Origin: Bacilli bacterium
GTDB taxonomy: Bacteria > Bacillota_I > Bacilli_A > RF39 > UBA660
Direction: 5' to 3'
Length of the DNA stretch: 64,000 bases
Assembly (NCBI GenBank): GCA_017435485.1
Contig: JAFSEY010000011.1
Span: 20,423 to 84,422 of the forward strand
Made by a program: the position numbers and the translations under genes. This document shows positions 1-8,257 of the stretch, in pieces. Positions within the stretch are counted from its first letter, which is position 1, and the number at the start of each line of letters is the position of its first letter. The notes below the pieces were generated by a model. That model searched no databases and had not been told where the DNA came from. It saw nothing but the letters and a program-made list of their open reading frames with translations.

Positions 1-1
1 T

Positions 2-2815
2 GAAAATGAACTAGTTTCAACAAAACAAAAAAGTTTTGTGGCGGATATTAATTATAATCTTAATTTGAATCAGATTTCTCAAACATTAGCTAATATTCCA
101 TTAGAAATAAGAAGCCCTGATGGAGCGTTACCTGAAGTGGTATCATTCTTACAAATGTATAATATCGGTAAAGTAGATCAATTAAATACTTTAAATCGTT
201 GGAAATCTAATAATCCTACAATAAGTTTACAAGTTCCTGTAGGAATAGATGAAAGTGGCGAGTTATTTAATCTAGACTTGCATGAAAAAGTTCATGGACC
301 ACACGGGCTTATTGCGGGTATGACTGGTTCCGGAAAAAGTGAATTTATTATAACGTATATCTTATCATTAGCGGTAAACTTCCATCCCGATGAAATTCAA
401 TTTGTTCTAATCGACTATAAAGGAGGCGGGTTAGCAGGGGCTTTTGAAAATAAAGAAACTGGCATTAAGTTGCCACACTTAGCAGGAACAATTACCAACT
501 TAGATACAATTGAAATGAATAGATCTTTAGCATCTATTCAAAGTGAACTTCGCCGAAGACAAAGGTTATTTAATGAAGCCAGAGATTCCTTAAATGAAAG
601 CACCATTGATATTTATAAGTATCAAAAGTTATATCGCGATGGAATGGTAAAAAAACCAATTTCTCATTTGTTTATTATTTCTGACGAATTTGCGGAATTA
701 AAAGCTCAACAACCAGAATTTATGAGCCAACTTATTAGTACAGCTCGTATTGGGCGTAGTTTAGGAGTGCATTTGATCCTAGCAACACAAAAGCCAGCTG
801 GTGTAGTAGATGATCAAATATGGTCCAACTCAAAGTTCAGAGTTTGTTTAAAAGTTCAAGACAAATCAGATAGTATGGATATGATTAAATGTCCAGATGC
901 TGCAACATTAAAAAGAACAGGAAGGTTTTACTTACAAGTTGGTTATAATGAATTTTTTGCTTTAGGACAATCAGCTTGGTGCGGAGCCCAATATTACCCA
1001 TCTGACAAAGTAAAGAAAAAAGTTGACAATTCAATTGGATTTATTAATGGAATTGGTCAAATATTTAAAAGTGTTGAAGATGTCAAAAAAAATGTATTAG
1101 TAGCATCTAAAGGTGAAGAATTGCCAAATATTATGAAATATTTAGTAAATATTGCCAAAGAAGAAAATATTTCAACACCACAATTATGGTTAGATAGAAT
1201 TCCTGATTATATTTATGTTGAAAATTTAAAGAAAAAGTACCGTTATCAACCAACACCATATATAATGCAACCGATTATTGGAGAATATGATGATCCAAAT
1301 AATCAAAGGCAAGCTTTACTAACCATCCCTCTTACCCAAGATGGAAATCTAATTATTTACGGAGCGGCTGGAAGTGGAAAAGAACAAATGCTTACAACTA
1401 TTATTTATTCTTTGATTGTTGACCATAGTGTTGCTGAGGTAAATATTTATGCTTTAGATTTTGGCGCAGAGACTTTAAAAGTCTTTACTAAAGCTCCTCA
1501 TGTCGGAGATATCTTATATTTAGGCGATGAAGAAAAAATAGTTAATTTAATTAAGATGTTACAAGAAACAATTGAAAAACGTAAAAAACTATTTGTTGAT
1601 TATAATGGTAGTTATACATCTTATTGTAAGCATAGCGGTAAGACATTGCCAAATATAATAGTTATTATGAATAATTATGAAGTATTCTCTGAATCATATT
1701 ATGATTATGAAGATATGATATTACAATTAAGCCGCGATGGTTTAAAATATGGAATTATCTTTATTTTAACAACAAGCGGCACCAATACAGTTAAATATCG
1801 CTTAAGACAAAACTTCAAACAAGAGTTAGTATTACAAATGAATGATAATAGTGATTATATATCAATATTAGGAAATACAAATAAAGTATATCCATCTAAA
1901 GCTAAAGGTAGAGGTTTAGTAAAATATGATAATGTTTATGAATTTCAAACCGCTTACCCATATAAAGAAAGTGAACAAGTTGAATACATTAAGCAGATTG
2001 TTACTAAATTAACAGAAGCTTATCCAACTAAAGCTAAATCAGTACCAATTTTACCAGATAAAGTAACTTTAGACTTTGTAAAAGACTATTTGGTAGATTT
2101 AGTAAGTATTCCAATCGGAGTTCAAAAAGGAAATCTTGAGGTTGAAAGTTTTGATTTTAAAAGTAAGTATGCAACGTTAATTACTGGAAATGAAATGGAT
2201 TTTTACAAACCGTTTGCTAATGCCTTGATTATGGAATTTTATAATCTAAATAAATCTTCATTATATGTTTTTGATACAATGGATTTCGTAAAGACAGAAG
2301 TTTCTAAAAAAGTTGGTTCACTAAATAGTGGGTTTGATGAAACTACGATTAAAATAATTGATTATATAGAAGAATGCCACAAAATATATGTCGATAATAA
2401 TTATAGTAGAGATGCTCTACATGATAAACATCCTGTTACTTGGATTATTTTCGGAGTGGCTGATTGGTTGAATCGCCTAGGGGGAGAAGCAAAAGAAAAG
2501 TTTACTAGTGTTATTGAAAAAGGAAAAGATTTAGAATTATTAAACCTAATATTTTATGATTCATTAAGCAATTTAAAGAAATTAGAATATGAAAGTTGGT
2601 ATAAAACCATAATTGCTAATAATCGTGGTATTTGGTTAGGTAATGGAATTGCTGATCAATTTACTATTAAATTGTCTCGTACTCCTCGAGAACTTCGGGA
2701 GATGGTTGATGTTAATTTTGGGTACTCAGTAAAAAATGGTATTGCAACATTAATTAAAGTAGTTGAATATCAAGAAAATGATTTGGCTTCAGAAAAGGAG
2801 GAACACCTTGAATAA
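2..2815 (+). CDS. essC: EssC/YukB-type FtsK-SpoIIIE ATPase of type VII secretion (3' part)
   Basis: This is the motor ATPase of Firmicutes type VII (Ess/Yuk) secretion, a membrane-anchored hexamer that drives WXG100 substrates out of the cell. The frame is open to the left edge, so the N-terminal FHA and membrane segments lie outside; about 937 codons remain of a family usually near 1,400-1,500 residues. The first ATPase domain has a canonical Walker A (GMTGSGKSE, 317-343) and Walker B (SHLFIISDEFAE, near 665-700). The second has GAAGSGKEQ at 1361-1387 with a weaker Walker B (NIIVIMNNYE). A third, C-terminal domain has only a degenerate loop (ITGNEMDFYK). That pattern is normal for EssC. The next gene overlaps its 3' end by 8 bases, and two WXG100 genes follow. 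Confidence 0.93.
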   Translation, partial: ENELVSTKQKSFVADINYNLNLNQISQTLANIPLEIRSPDGALPEVVSFLQMYNIGKVDQLNTLNRWKSNNPTISLQVPVGIDESGELFNLDLHEKVHGPHGLIAGMTGSGKSEFIITYILSLAVNFHPDEIQFVLIDYKGGGLAGAFENKETGIKLPHLAGTITNLDTIEMNRSLASIQSELRRRQRLFNEARDSLNESTIDIYKYQKLYRDGMVKKPISHLFIISDEFAELKAQQPEFMSQLISTARIGRSLGVHLILATQKPAGVVDDQIWSNSKFRVCLKVQDKSDSMDMIKCPDAATLKRTGRFYLQVGYNEFFALGQSAWCGAQYYPSDKVKKKVDNSIGFINGIGQIFKSVEDVKKNVLVASKGEELPNIMKYLVNIAKEENISTPQLWLDRIPDYIYVENLKKKYRYQPTPYIMQPIIGEYDDPNNQRQALLTIPLTQDGNLIIYGAAGSGKEQMLTTIIYSLIVDHSVAEVNIYALDFGAETLKVFTKAPHVGDILYLGDEEKIVNLIKMLQETIEKRKKLFVDYNGSYTSYCKHSGKTLPNIIVIMNNYEVFSESYYDYEDMILQLSRDGLKYGIIFILTTSGTNTVKYRLRQNFKQELVLQMNDNSDYISILGNTNKVYPSKAKGRGLVKYDNVYEFQTAYPYKESEQVEYIKQIVTKLTEAYPTKAKSVPILPDKVTLDFVKDYLVDLVSIPIGVQKGNLEVESFDFKSKYATLITGNEMDFYKPFANALIMEFYNLNKSSLYVFDTMDFVKTEVSKKVGSLNSGFDETTIKIIDYIEECHKIYVDNNYSRDALHDKHPVTWIIFGVADWLNRLGGEAKEKFTSVIEKGKDLELLNLIFYDSLSNLKKLEYESWYKTIIANNRGIWLGNGIADQFTIKLSRTPRELREMVDVNFGYSVKNGIATLIKVVEYQENDLASEKEEHLE

Positions 2816-3059
2816 ATTGTTAGTTAAAATATCATATCCGCGCATTAATCAAGAATATGAAATGTTTATTCCCATAAATAAAACAATTGCTAAGATTTTA
2901 ATGTTAGTTCAAAAAGCCATTAGTGAGATAAATGTCGATTATATTCCGATAAAAAAAGATGTAAGCCTAGTTAAGAAAAATACTGGTGAAGTATTACCAA
3001 TGAATGAAATTGTTAAGAATACCTCTATTGAACAAGGAGATGTACTGGTTATTTTGTGA
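2808..3059 (+). CDS. YukD/EsaB-like ubiquitin-fold protein of the T7SS
   Basis: A small cytosolic protein of 83 residues with the length and hydrophobic pattern of YukD/EsaB, the ubiquitin-like component found with EssC. I place the start at TTG 2808 because a strong AAGGAGG lies at 2795-2801, seven bases upstream; an upstream in-frame ATG at 2763 lies inside essC and has no such site. Initiation overlaps the essC stop by 8 bases, which implies translational coupling. The protein begins MNKLLVKISYPR and ends GDVLVIL, a beta-strand-rich outline typical of the fold. Identification rests on length and neighbours more than on a signature motif. Confidence 0.72.
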   Translation: MNKLLVKISYPRINQEYEMFIPINKTIAKILMLVQKAISEINVDYIPIKKDVSLVKKNTGEVLPMNEIVKNTSIEQGDVLVIL

Positions 3060-3091
3060 TTTACACTAAATTTACAAAATAACCTTTTTTT

Positions 3092-3122
3092 TTGTTTATT
3101 GATAAATAAAACATGTTATAAT
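3092..3122 (+). promoter_or_regulatory. Probable promoter of the WXG100 genes
   Basis: TATAAT at 3117-3122 with a weak TTGTTT at 3092-3097 (19-base spacing) lies upstream of the first WXG100 gene. It suggests the substrates can be expressed apart from essC. Confidence 0.45.
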
Positions 3123-3168
3123 AAAAACGTAAGGATAGACAAAGATCCAAAATAGGGAGGTGAATTAA

Positions 3169-3465
3169 ATGAAAGGAAAAATCAGTGTAGATCCAGCTAC
3201 TCTTTCTTCATATGGAAGTCATGTTAATCAATTAGGTAGTGATTATACAACGGAAATAAATGCAATATATGCAACTATAGAAGATTTAAAAAAAGGATGG
3301 ACAGGAGAAGCTGCAACTACATTCAACACAACAGTAAAAGGTTATGAACAAGAATTGAAAAAATTAGGAACTACAATTCAAGATTTAGGAACTGATTTAG
3401 GAACAATAGCAGGCATATATACACAACAAGAACTAGAAAATGCTGAAGCTGCTGGTAAATTATAA
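3169..3465 (+). CDS. WXG100-family secreted protein 1
   Basis: A 98-residue helical-hairpin protein of the ESAT-6/WXG100 family, the usual substrate of EssC-driven secretion. The W-T-G turn is at residues 44-46 between two predicted helices. A Y84-T-Q-Q-E88 sequence near the C-terminus fits the YxxxD/E export motif. A strong GGGAGGTG ribosome binding site precedes ATG 3169. There is no signal peptide, as expected. It lies 109 bases after the YukD-like gene and 24 bases before a second WXG100 gene, so the two products may form a heterodimer. Confidence 0.93.
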   Translation: MKGKISVDPATLSSYGSHVNQLGSDYTTEINAIYATIEDLKKGWTGEAATTFNTTVKGYEQELKKLGTTIQDLGTDLGTIAGIYTQQELENAEAAGKL

Positions 3466-3489
3466 GATAGAAAGGAAAATTAACTTAGA

Positions 3490-3783
3490 ATGGGAAATTT
3501 TAGTATTACTCTTGAACAAGTTGCAGAAATAGCTAAAAAACTTAAAAAGCATGCGGATAAGATGCAAAACATTTTAGAAGATGTAACTTCTAAAATTAAT
3601 ACAGTGCATGCTGATGTTTGGCAAAGTGCTGCTGCAACTACTCATTTAGACCAATATAATGATTTAAAATCTAAGTATCAGAGTTTTTATGACGAAATAA
3701 TAAAAATTGCTAAGTTTTTAGATGATATTGTATCAGGCACAATCTCTACTGAAATTAATATTCAAAACGCTCTAAATGGATAA
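3490..3783 (+). CDS. WXG100-family protein 2 with a WxS turn
   Basis: A 97-residue paralogue-like partner of the preceding gene, with two helical segments of the same size. The turn reads W44-Q-S46, so the usual glycine is replaced by serine. No clear YxxxD/E is seen near its C-terminus. In such pairs often only one partner carries the export motif, which supports a heterodimer with the preceding protein. AAAGGA at 3471-3476 is 13 bases from the ATG, a long spacing that may lower its translation. Confidence 0.85.
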   Translation: MGNFSITLEQVAEIAKKLKKHADKMQNILEDVTSKINTVHADVWQSAAATTHLDQYNDLKSKYQSFYDEIIKIAKFLDDIVSGTISTEINIQNALNG

Positions 3784-3805
3784 TAAGATAAACATTTTTA
3801 TAATT

Positions 3806-3837
3806 AAAGAAGTCGCAAATTATTTTGCGACTTCTTT
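3806..3837. terminator. Bidirectional terminator between WXG100 genes and tetR
   Basis: A perfect 14-bp stem (3806-3819 with 3824-3837) with a 4-base loop and A/T flanks on both sides. Its right arm lies in the last codons of the minus-strand tetR gene, so it can end both converging units. Confidence 0.85.
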
Positions 3838-4368
3838 ATATATTTTAATAATTCTTTTAATAATATCCTTACTGTCTATTTTTAAATCATTTGTAGCTAC
3901 TAATGTAGCCAAACCATTAGCATAAAGCCATACATGCATAAATAAGTTTTTAGCATCTTCAAAAGAATATCCAAATTTATTAACCAAACTTATTATTGTA
4001 GATTGATTCCATTTTTCATTTAAAACATCGTCTATACTTTTCCATTGCAGATTGTTTGATAGAAATAGGCATTTAAATAAATTTTTATACTCATTAGCAA
4101 ATTCAACATAAGCAACACATAAAGTTACTAAAGCATTTTTGTTATAAACTCTCTTGTTAATAAATTCATCATATTGTTTATAAACTTCGTTATAAATATC
4201 TTCTTTAATTTCATCCATTCCGGTATATAAACGATATAGTGGTTTCGTTGATATTCCAATTTCTTGAGCAAGACTTCTTGCGTTTAATGATTCCCAACCA
4301 TTTTTTTTAACCATCGCTACTGCACTATTGATGATAATGGTTTTATCTATCAAATTATTAATAGCCAT
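3820..4368 (-). CDS. TetR/AcrR-family transcriptional regulator
   Basis: A 182-residue TetR-type repressor. The N-terminal helix-turn-helix (about residues 20-48, ...SLAQEIGISTKPLYRLY) is typical; the C-terminal half is a TetR_C-like ligand-binding helical domain that I cannot assign to a ligand. ATG at 4368 is preceded by GGGAGG. Its own promoter overlaps an 8-bp inverted repeat, so autoregulation is likely. It is transcribed alone, convergent with the WXG100 genes and in line with the TtcA-like gene upstream. No efflux pump is adjacent, so its target may be itself or a distant locus. Confidence 0.85.
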   Translation of the reverse strand: MAINNLIDKTIIINSAVAMVKKNGWESLNARSLAQEIGISTKPLYRLYTGMDEIKEDIYNEVYKQYDEFINKRVYNKNALVTLCVAYVEFANEYKNLFKCLFLSNNLQWKSIDDVLNEKWNQSTIISLVNKFGYSFEDAKNLFMHVWLYANGLATLVATNDLKIDSKDIIKRIIKIYKEVAK

Positions 4369-4384
4369 AATTAGTTCCTCCCGC

Positions 4385-4432
4385 CTGGTAACTTATGTTA
4401 CCAGTATACCACAAAAAATATTCATTTGTCAA
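4385..4432 (-). promoter_or_regulatory. tetR promoter with palindromic operator
   Basis: On the minus strand TTGACA (4427-4432) and TATACT (4403-4408) are 18 bases apart. A perfect inverted repeat, CTGGTAAC-ttat-GTTACCAG at 4385-4404, overlaps the end of the -10 and the start point. This is a typical TetR operator position for self-repression. Confidence 0.82.
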
Positions 4433-4454
4433 AAAATCGCCAAAATATGCCAAA

Positions 4455-5267
4455 TTATTTCTCGTAATCATCTAAAAAATTATATTGAACATCATTTTGG
4501 TGATAACCGATTACTGTTGATAAGTTAACGTTTGTAATGCTATTATAGATATTAAAATCAAAATATTTATTGTTTTTACGAAGTTCTTTAATCAAATTTT
4601 TTATTTCCATTCGCTTACCATTATCTAAGCTTTTTTCGGTAAAAGAGCAAGCACAATTTATAAATTTTAATTCATTATAGTTAGCCCATGAAATAATATC
4701 TTTCTCTTTAACAAAATATAAAGGCCTTATAAGTTCCATGCCCTGGAAATTATCACTATGTAATTTAGGCATCATTGTCTTAAACTCACCACTATAAAAC
4801 ATTGATAATAAGATAGTTTCTATAACATCATCAAAATGATGACCAAGAGCTATTTTATTACAACCCAGCTTTTTAGCATAATCATATAAATATCCTCTAC
4901 GCATCCTAGCGCATAAATAACAAGGTTTTTCGCTATTAAGCATATCAGCAACCGCAAAAACATCACTTTTAAAAATATTTAAGGAAATTCCAAGGATATC
5001 GGCATTCTTTTTTATTTGCTCTAAATGATTGTCTTTATACCCAGGGTCCATAACGATAAACTCCAAAGAAAATTTCATTTTCCCGTGCTTTTGAATTTCT
5101 TGTAAGCATTTTGCTAGGATAAAAGAGTCTTTTCCTCCAGAAATACATACTGCTATTTTATCATCATCTTTAATTAGCTTAAAATCATTTAAAGCTTTTA
5201 TAAAAGGTGACCAAATTGTTTTACGATACTTTTTTATAATACTTTTTTCAATGTCTTTTAATTCCAT
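4455..5267 (-). CDS. TtcA/TilS-type PP-loop tRNA sulfurtransferase-like protein
   Basis: An N-type PP-loop ATP pyrophosphatase of about 270 residues. It shows the SGGKDS adenylation loop near residue 42, a C-x2-C pair (PCYLCARMRRG) and a later CAC, the arrangement of TtcA-type enzymes that carry an iron-sulfur cluster and thiolate tRNA cytidine 32. GHHFDDVIET is the matching conserved block. The start is ATG 5267, just after GGTGAT; the GTG at 5279 is part of the ribosome binding region. Firmicutes members of this family are less well characterised than TtcA, so the exact tRNA target is inferred. Confidence 0.82.
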   Translation of the reverse strand: MELKDIEKSIIKKYRKTIWSPFIKALNDFKLIKDDDKIAVCISGGKDSFILAKCLQEIQKHGKMKFSLEFIVMDPGYKDNHLEQIKKNADILGISLNIFKSDVFAVADMLNSEKPCYLCARMRRGYLYDYAKKLGCNKIALGHHFDDVIETILLSMFYSGEFKTMMPKLHSDNFQGMELIRPLYFVKEKDIISWANYNELKFINCACSFTEKSLDNGKRMEIKNLIKELRKNNKYFDFNIYNSITNVNLSTVIGYHQNDVQYNFLDDYEK

Positions 5268-5284
5268 TAAAATCACCACAAAAT

Positions 5285-5293
5285 ATTATATCA
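5285..5293 (-). promoter_or_regulatory. Extended -10 promoter of the TtcA-like gene
   Basis: On the minus strand TGATATAAT (extended -10) lies directly behind the U-tract of the gerQ terminator, about 20 bases before the start codon. No good -35 is seen. Confidence 0.6.
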
Positions 5294-5320
5294 AAAAAAA
5301 GTAGCTAATAATAGCTAACT
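5293..5320 (-). terminator. Terminator of gerQ
   Basis: Read on the minus strand, AGTTAGCTA-ttat-TAGCTACT forms an 8-bp stem with one bulge, followed by seven to eight Ts. It starts right after the gerQ stop codon. Confidence 0.75.
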
Positions 5321-5677
5321 TTAAAATGTCTTTTCGGAATAACTATGACTATAATTTATTTTTTCATCAAATTCAACATAATCAAGATATATCATTCTGA
5401 TTAAATACCATCTTCCTGTCACAGGATCACTTATTATTAAATGATCTCTTCCTGCTTCTTCCACTATACCCGTATAAACCTTATTTTGCCATTCTGTCGA
5501 ATCTGGATAAGAAACATAGGCTTTTACTTTTTTTCCTTTATTTAATCTTAAGATATTTTCAATGAAACTTTGTTCCATCGGTAAACTATCTTGATAAGTA
5601 TTAATGTTTCCTGGCGGAGTTACGATGTTACTTTCGTTAGTAGGAAATGTTGGATTTTGGAAATAGTTTCCGTTCAC
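5321..5677 (-). CDS. gerQ: Spore coat protein GerQ (short form)
   Basis: GerQ is an inner spore-coat protein needed for the cortex-lytic enzyme CwlJ in Bacillus and crosslinked there by transglutaminase. The C-terminal half carries the family core: SFIENILRLNKGKKVKAYVSY, then EEAGRDHLIISDPVTGRWYL and IYLDYVEFDE. At about 118 residues it is much shorter than Bacillus GerQ (about 180), lacking the long N-terminal low-complexity region. I use GTG 5677, eight bases from GAGG; GTG 5686 overlaps that site. It shows that this organism belongs to a sporulating lineage. Confidence 0.88.
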   Translation of the reverse strand: MNGNYFQNPTFPTNESNIVTPPGNINTYQDSLPMEQSFIENILRLNKGKKVKAYVSYPDSTEWQNKVYTGIVEEAGRDHLIISDPVTGRWYLIRMIYLDYVEFDEKINYSHSYSEKTF

Positions 5678-5713
5678 TTTTATCACCTCATCATAAGTAT
5701 ATGTTTAAAAAAA

Positions 5714-5742
5714 TTGCTTATTAATCTTTTTTTTATTATAAT
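5714..5742 (+). promoter_or_regulatory. Promoter of the YitT-family gene
   Basis: TTGCTT (5714-5719), 17 bases, TATAAT (5737-5742); the ribosome binding site AGGAG follows at 5750-5754. Confidence 0.72.
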
Positions 5743-5761
5743 TGTTAATAGGAGAATAGAT

Positions 5762-6634
5762 ATGAAAAGTAAAAGTATTGACGCAAAAAAAATTTATAAA
5801 ATAATAGGTTTAATTTTTGGAACCTTTATTTTAGCATTAAATTATAATTTATTTTTATTGCCAAATAATCTAGTAATTGGAGGAACATCTGGTTTATCAA
5901 TTATATTTAAAGATTTTATTGATCCAACTATATTTATTTATGGAGCGACTTTTTTATTGCTTATTGTAAGCTTTGTTTTATTAGGATATGATGATACTAA
6001 AAAAACAATCGTTGGTTCATTGTTATATCCCTTGTTTGTAACTTTTACAAAACCAATAGCAGCAGTAATAATTCCTAATTTAGTATTTGAAGAATTTATT
6101 GTAACAGCTGTACTTACAGGAGTATTTTATGGCGTAGCAAATGGAATCATTTTTAAAACTGGATTTACGACTGGAGGCTCTGATGTTATTATAAAAATAT
6201 TAACTAAATATTTAAAGACACCGGAAGGGAAATCATCAACATATATGAATGCTATTATTATTTTGTTAGGAGGATTTAATTTTGGCCTACCAAGGGTTGT
6301 ATATGCTTTCTTTGTATTATTTATAAGTACTTATTTAATTGACAAAATTATGATTGGAATTTCTGATAGTAAGGTTTTTTATATTTATACTAAACATAGT
6401 TCTAAGATAAGAGACGTAATTTTAGAAGAACTGAAAACGGGGTACACAATCCTTCCGACCTTAGGGGGTTATTCTCACGATAATGGAGAACTTATCATGT
6501 GTGTTGTTAATACAAATGACTATTATTTATTTAAAGAATTAGTATTATCAATTGATTCCGAAGCGTTTATTGTTGTCAATGATTGCTATGACGTTAACGG
6601 TGGTGTCAAGAAGAAAAATTTGCCATTTATATAG
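5762..6634 (+). CDS. YitT-family membrane protein (DUF161 + DUF2179)
   Basis: A 290-residue membrane protein with five or six hydrophobic segments in residues 10-200 (GLIFGTFILALNYNLFLLP; GGTSGLSIIF; SLLYPLFVTF; GFTTGGSDVI; IIILLGGFNFG) followed by a cytosolic DUF2179 domain with LPTLGGYSHDNGELIMCVV. This is the standard YitT/YpjC layout; its substrate is unknown. ATG 5762 follows AGGAG by seven bases; an in-frame extension upstream to 5591 overlaps gerQ on the other strand and is not supported. It has its own promoter and is followed by the ftsE promoter. Confidence 0.88.
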   Translation: MKSKSIDAKKIYKIIGLIFGTFILALNYNLFLLPNNLVIGGTSGLSIIFKDFIDPTIFIYGATFLLLIVSFVLLGYDDTKKTIVGSLLYPLFVTFTKPIAAVIIPNLVFEEFIVTAVLTGVFYGVANGIIFKTGFTTGGSDVIIKILTKYLKTPEGKSSTYMNAIIILLGGFNFGLPRVVYAFFVLFISTYLIDKIMIGISDSKVFYIYTKHSSKIRDVILEELKTGYTILPTLGGYSHDNGELIMCVVNTNDYYLFKELVLSIDSEAFIVVNDCYDVNGGVKKKNLPFI

Positions 6635-6645
6635 AAAATGTCAAG

Positions 6646-6654
6646 TGATATAAT
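6646..6654 (+). promoter_or_regulatory. Extended -10 promoter of ftsE-ftsX-hydrolase
   Basis: TGATATAAT (extended -10) lies 22 bases before the ftsE start codon. No convincing -35 at normal distance. Confidence 0.55.
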
Positions 6655-6675
6655 GAAAGAGTAATAGGTGGTAAT

Positions 6676-7377
6676 ATGAAGTTTATCGAGTTAAAAGATT
6701 GTTATAAAGTTTATAAAAATGGAGTTACAGCCTTAGCAGATGTTTCAGTAAAAATAGCAAAAGGGGAATTTGTCTTTGTTATTGGTGCGAGTGGTAGTGG
6801 AAAATCTACTTTTATCAAGCTGTTATATCGTGAAGAAAAACCAACAAAAGGAAATGTTAATGTTGGCGGTGTTAATGTGGCTAAATTACGAAATGGAAAA
6901 GTATATAAATTACGTCGCAAATTAGGTATAGTGTTTCAAGATTTTAAGTTGCTTCCTAAGATGACGGTTTATGAAAATGTTGCTTTTGCTTTAGAAACTA
7001 TGGGAATTAAAGAAAGCGAAATTCGTCCTAGAGTAATTGAAGCGTTAAATCATGTTGGATTAAAAGATAAATTAAGAAGTTTTCCCAATCAATTATCAGG
7101 CGGAGAGCAGCAAAGGGTATGTATAGCAAGAGCTATTGTAAACGAACCTAAATTACTAATTTGTGATGAACCTACTGGAAACTTAGATCCAGACACTTCA
7201 AAAGAAATAATGAAAGTATTAGAAAAAATTAATAAAGAGTTAGGAACAACAATCATAATGGCTACTCATGATAAAGAAATAGTTAACCGTATGAAAAAAA
7301 GAGTTATTCTACTTGAACAGGGTGTGTTAACCGGAGATTACTTGAAAGGAAGTTATAAAGCACATGAAGGCAATTAG
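6676..7377 (+). CDS. ftsE: Cell-division ABC ATPase FtsE
   Basis: The ATPase of the FtsEX complex, which controls peptidoglycan hydrolases from inside the membrane. It has Walker A GASGSGKST, Q-loop VFQDFKLLPKMTVYENVAF, signature LSGGEQQR, Walker B LLICDEPTGNLD and an H-loop ATHDKE. Length 233 is close to the family norm. AGGTGG precedes ATG 6676. It overlaps ftsX by 14 bases, and a secreted M23 hydrolase follows, so the expected substrate of the complex is co-transcribed. Confidence 0.97.
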   Translation: MKFIELKDCYKVYKNGVTALADVSVKIAKGEFVFVIGASGSGKSTFIKLLYREEKPTKGNVNVGGVNVAKLRNGKVYKLRRKLGIVFQDFKLLPKMTVYENVAFALETMGIKESEIRPRVIEALNHVGLKDKLRSFPNQLSGGEQQRVCIARAIVNEPKLLICDEPTGNLDPDTSKEIMKVLEKINKELGTTIIMATHDKEIVNRMKKRVILLEQGVLTGDYLKGSYKAHEGN

Positions 7378-8257
7378 AATATTAGTAAGAAGTTTAAGAG
7401 ACTCATTAAAAAGTATTTTTCGTAATTTTAGTTTAAGCATTGCATCTATTGCGTGCACAACAATAACATTAATACTGGTAGCTATCTCATTAGTTGTATC
7501 ATTTAATGTTAATAAAATAACTAAAGAATTAGAGCATGAACTTACAATAGTTGTTTATTTAGATAGAGAAACAACAATGGAACAGGTAAAACAAATTGAA
7601 GGTCAAATATTAGATATTAATAATGTTAGTGAGGTTATCTATAAAAGCAAAGATGAATGGAAAGTTGAAATGCAAAACTATTCTGCGACTTTAGATACAA
7701 CACTATCTTATTTAGAAACTAATCCCCTTCTTGATTCATTTGTTGTGAAAGTAAGCGATGCTACGCATTTAAAAGAAACAAACAATCAAATTTCGGCAAT
7801 TGAAAATGTTGAATCGTCAAGCTATGGCGAAGGGATGGTAGAAAAGTTATTATCAATTTTTGATATAGTGAAAAAAGTAACTATCATTATTGTATTAGCT
7901 CTTGTTATGGTAACGGCTTTTCTGATTAATAACACAATTAAATTAACCATTTTTTCTCGAAAAAATGAAATAGAAATAATGCGTTTAGTAGGAACCAGTA
8001 ATACTGCTATTAAATTACCTTTCCTATTTGAAGGCTTCTTTATTGGTATAATTGGTGCTATTATTCCAATAATTTTAACCATATATGGATATGTTATAGC
8101 TTATGATTATTTTGGGGGCTATCTATTTAGTCAAATAATTACTTTAATTAAACCATTCAATTTCATTTTATATGTTTCATTAGCGCTACTTGCTATCGGA
8201 GCTTTAGTAGGTATGATTGCGAGTATTAGAGCAGTTAGAAAGTATTTGAAAATATGA
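7364..8257 (+). CDS. ftsX: Cell-division permease FtsX
   Basis: The membrane partner of FtsE, 297 residues. An N-terminal transmembrane helix (about 20-45) is followed by an extracellular domain (to about 165) that in this family contacts the hydrolase, then three helices (about 170-190, 220-250, 265-290) with the FtsX/MacB core FSRKNEIEIMRLVGTSN. Start ATG 7364 lies inside the ftsE end and its stop overlaps the next start (ATGA), so the three genes are translationally coupled. Confidence 0.95.
   Translation: MKAIRILVRSLRDSLKSIFRNFSLSIASIACTTITLILVAISLVVSFNVNKITKELEHELTIVVYLDRETTMEQVKQIEGQILDINNVSEVIYKSKDEWKVEMQNYSATLDTTLSYLETNPLLDSFVVKVSDATHLKETNNQISAIENVESSSYGEGMVEKLLSIFDIVKKVTIIIVLALVMVTAFLINNTIKLTIFSRKNEIEIMRLVGTSNTAIKLPFLFEGFFIGIIGAIIPIILTIYGYVIAYDYFGGYLFSQIITLIKPFNFILYVSLALLAIGALVGMIASIRAVRKYLKI

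Noticed and set aside
5591..5761. N-terminal extension of the YitT-family protein
   Set aside because: It overlaps gerQ on the other strand, includes the promoter region, and the family starts at ATG 5762 with a proper ribosome site.
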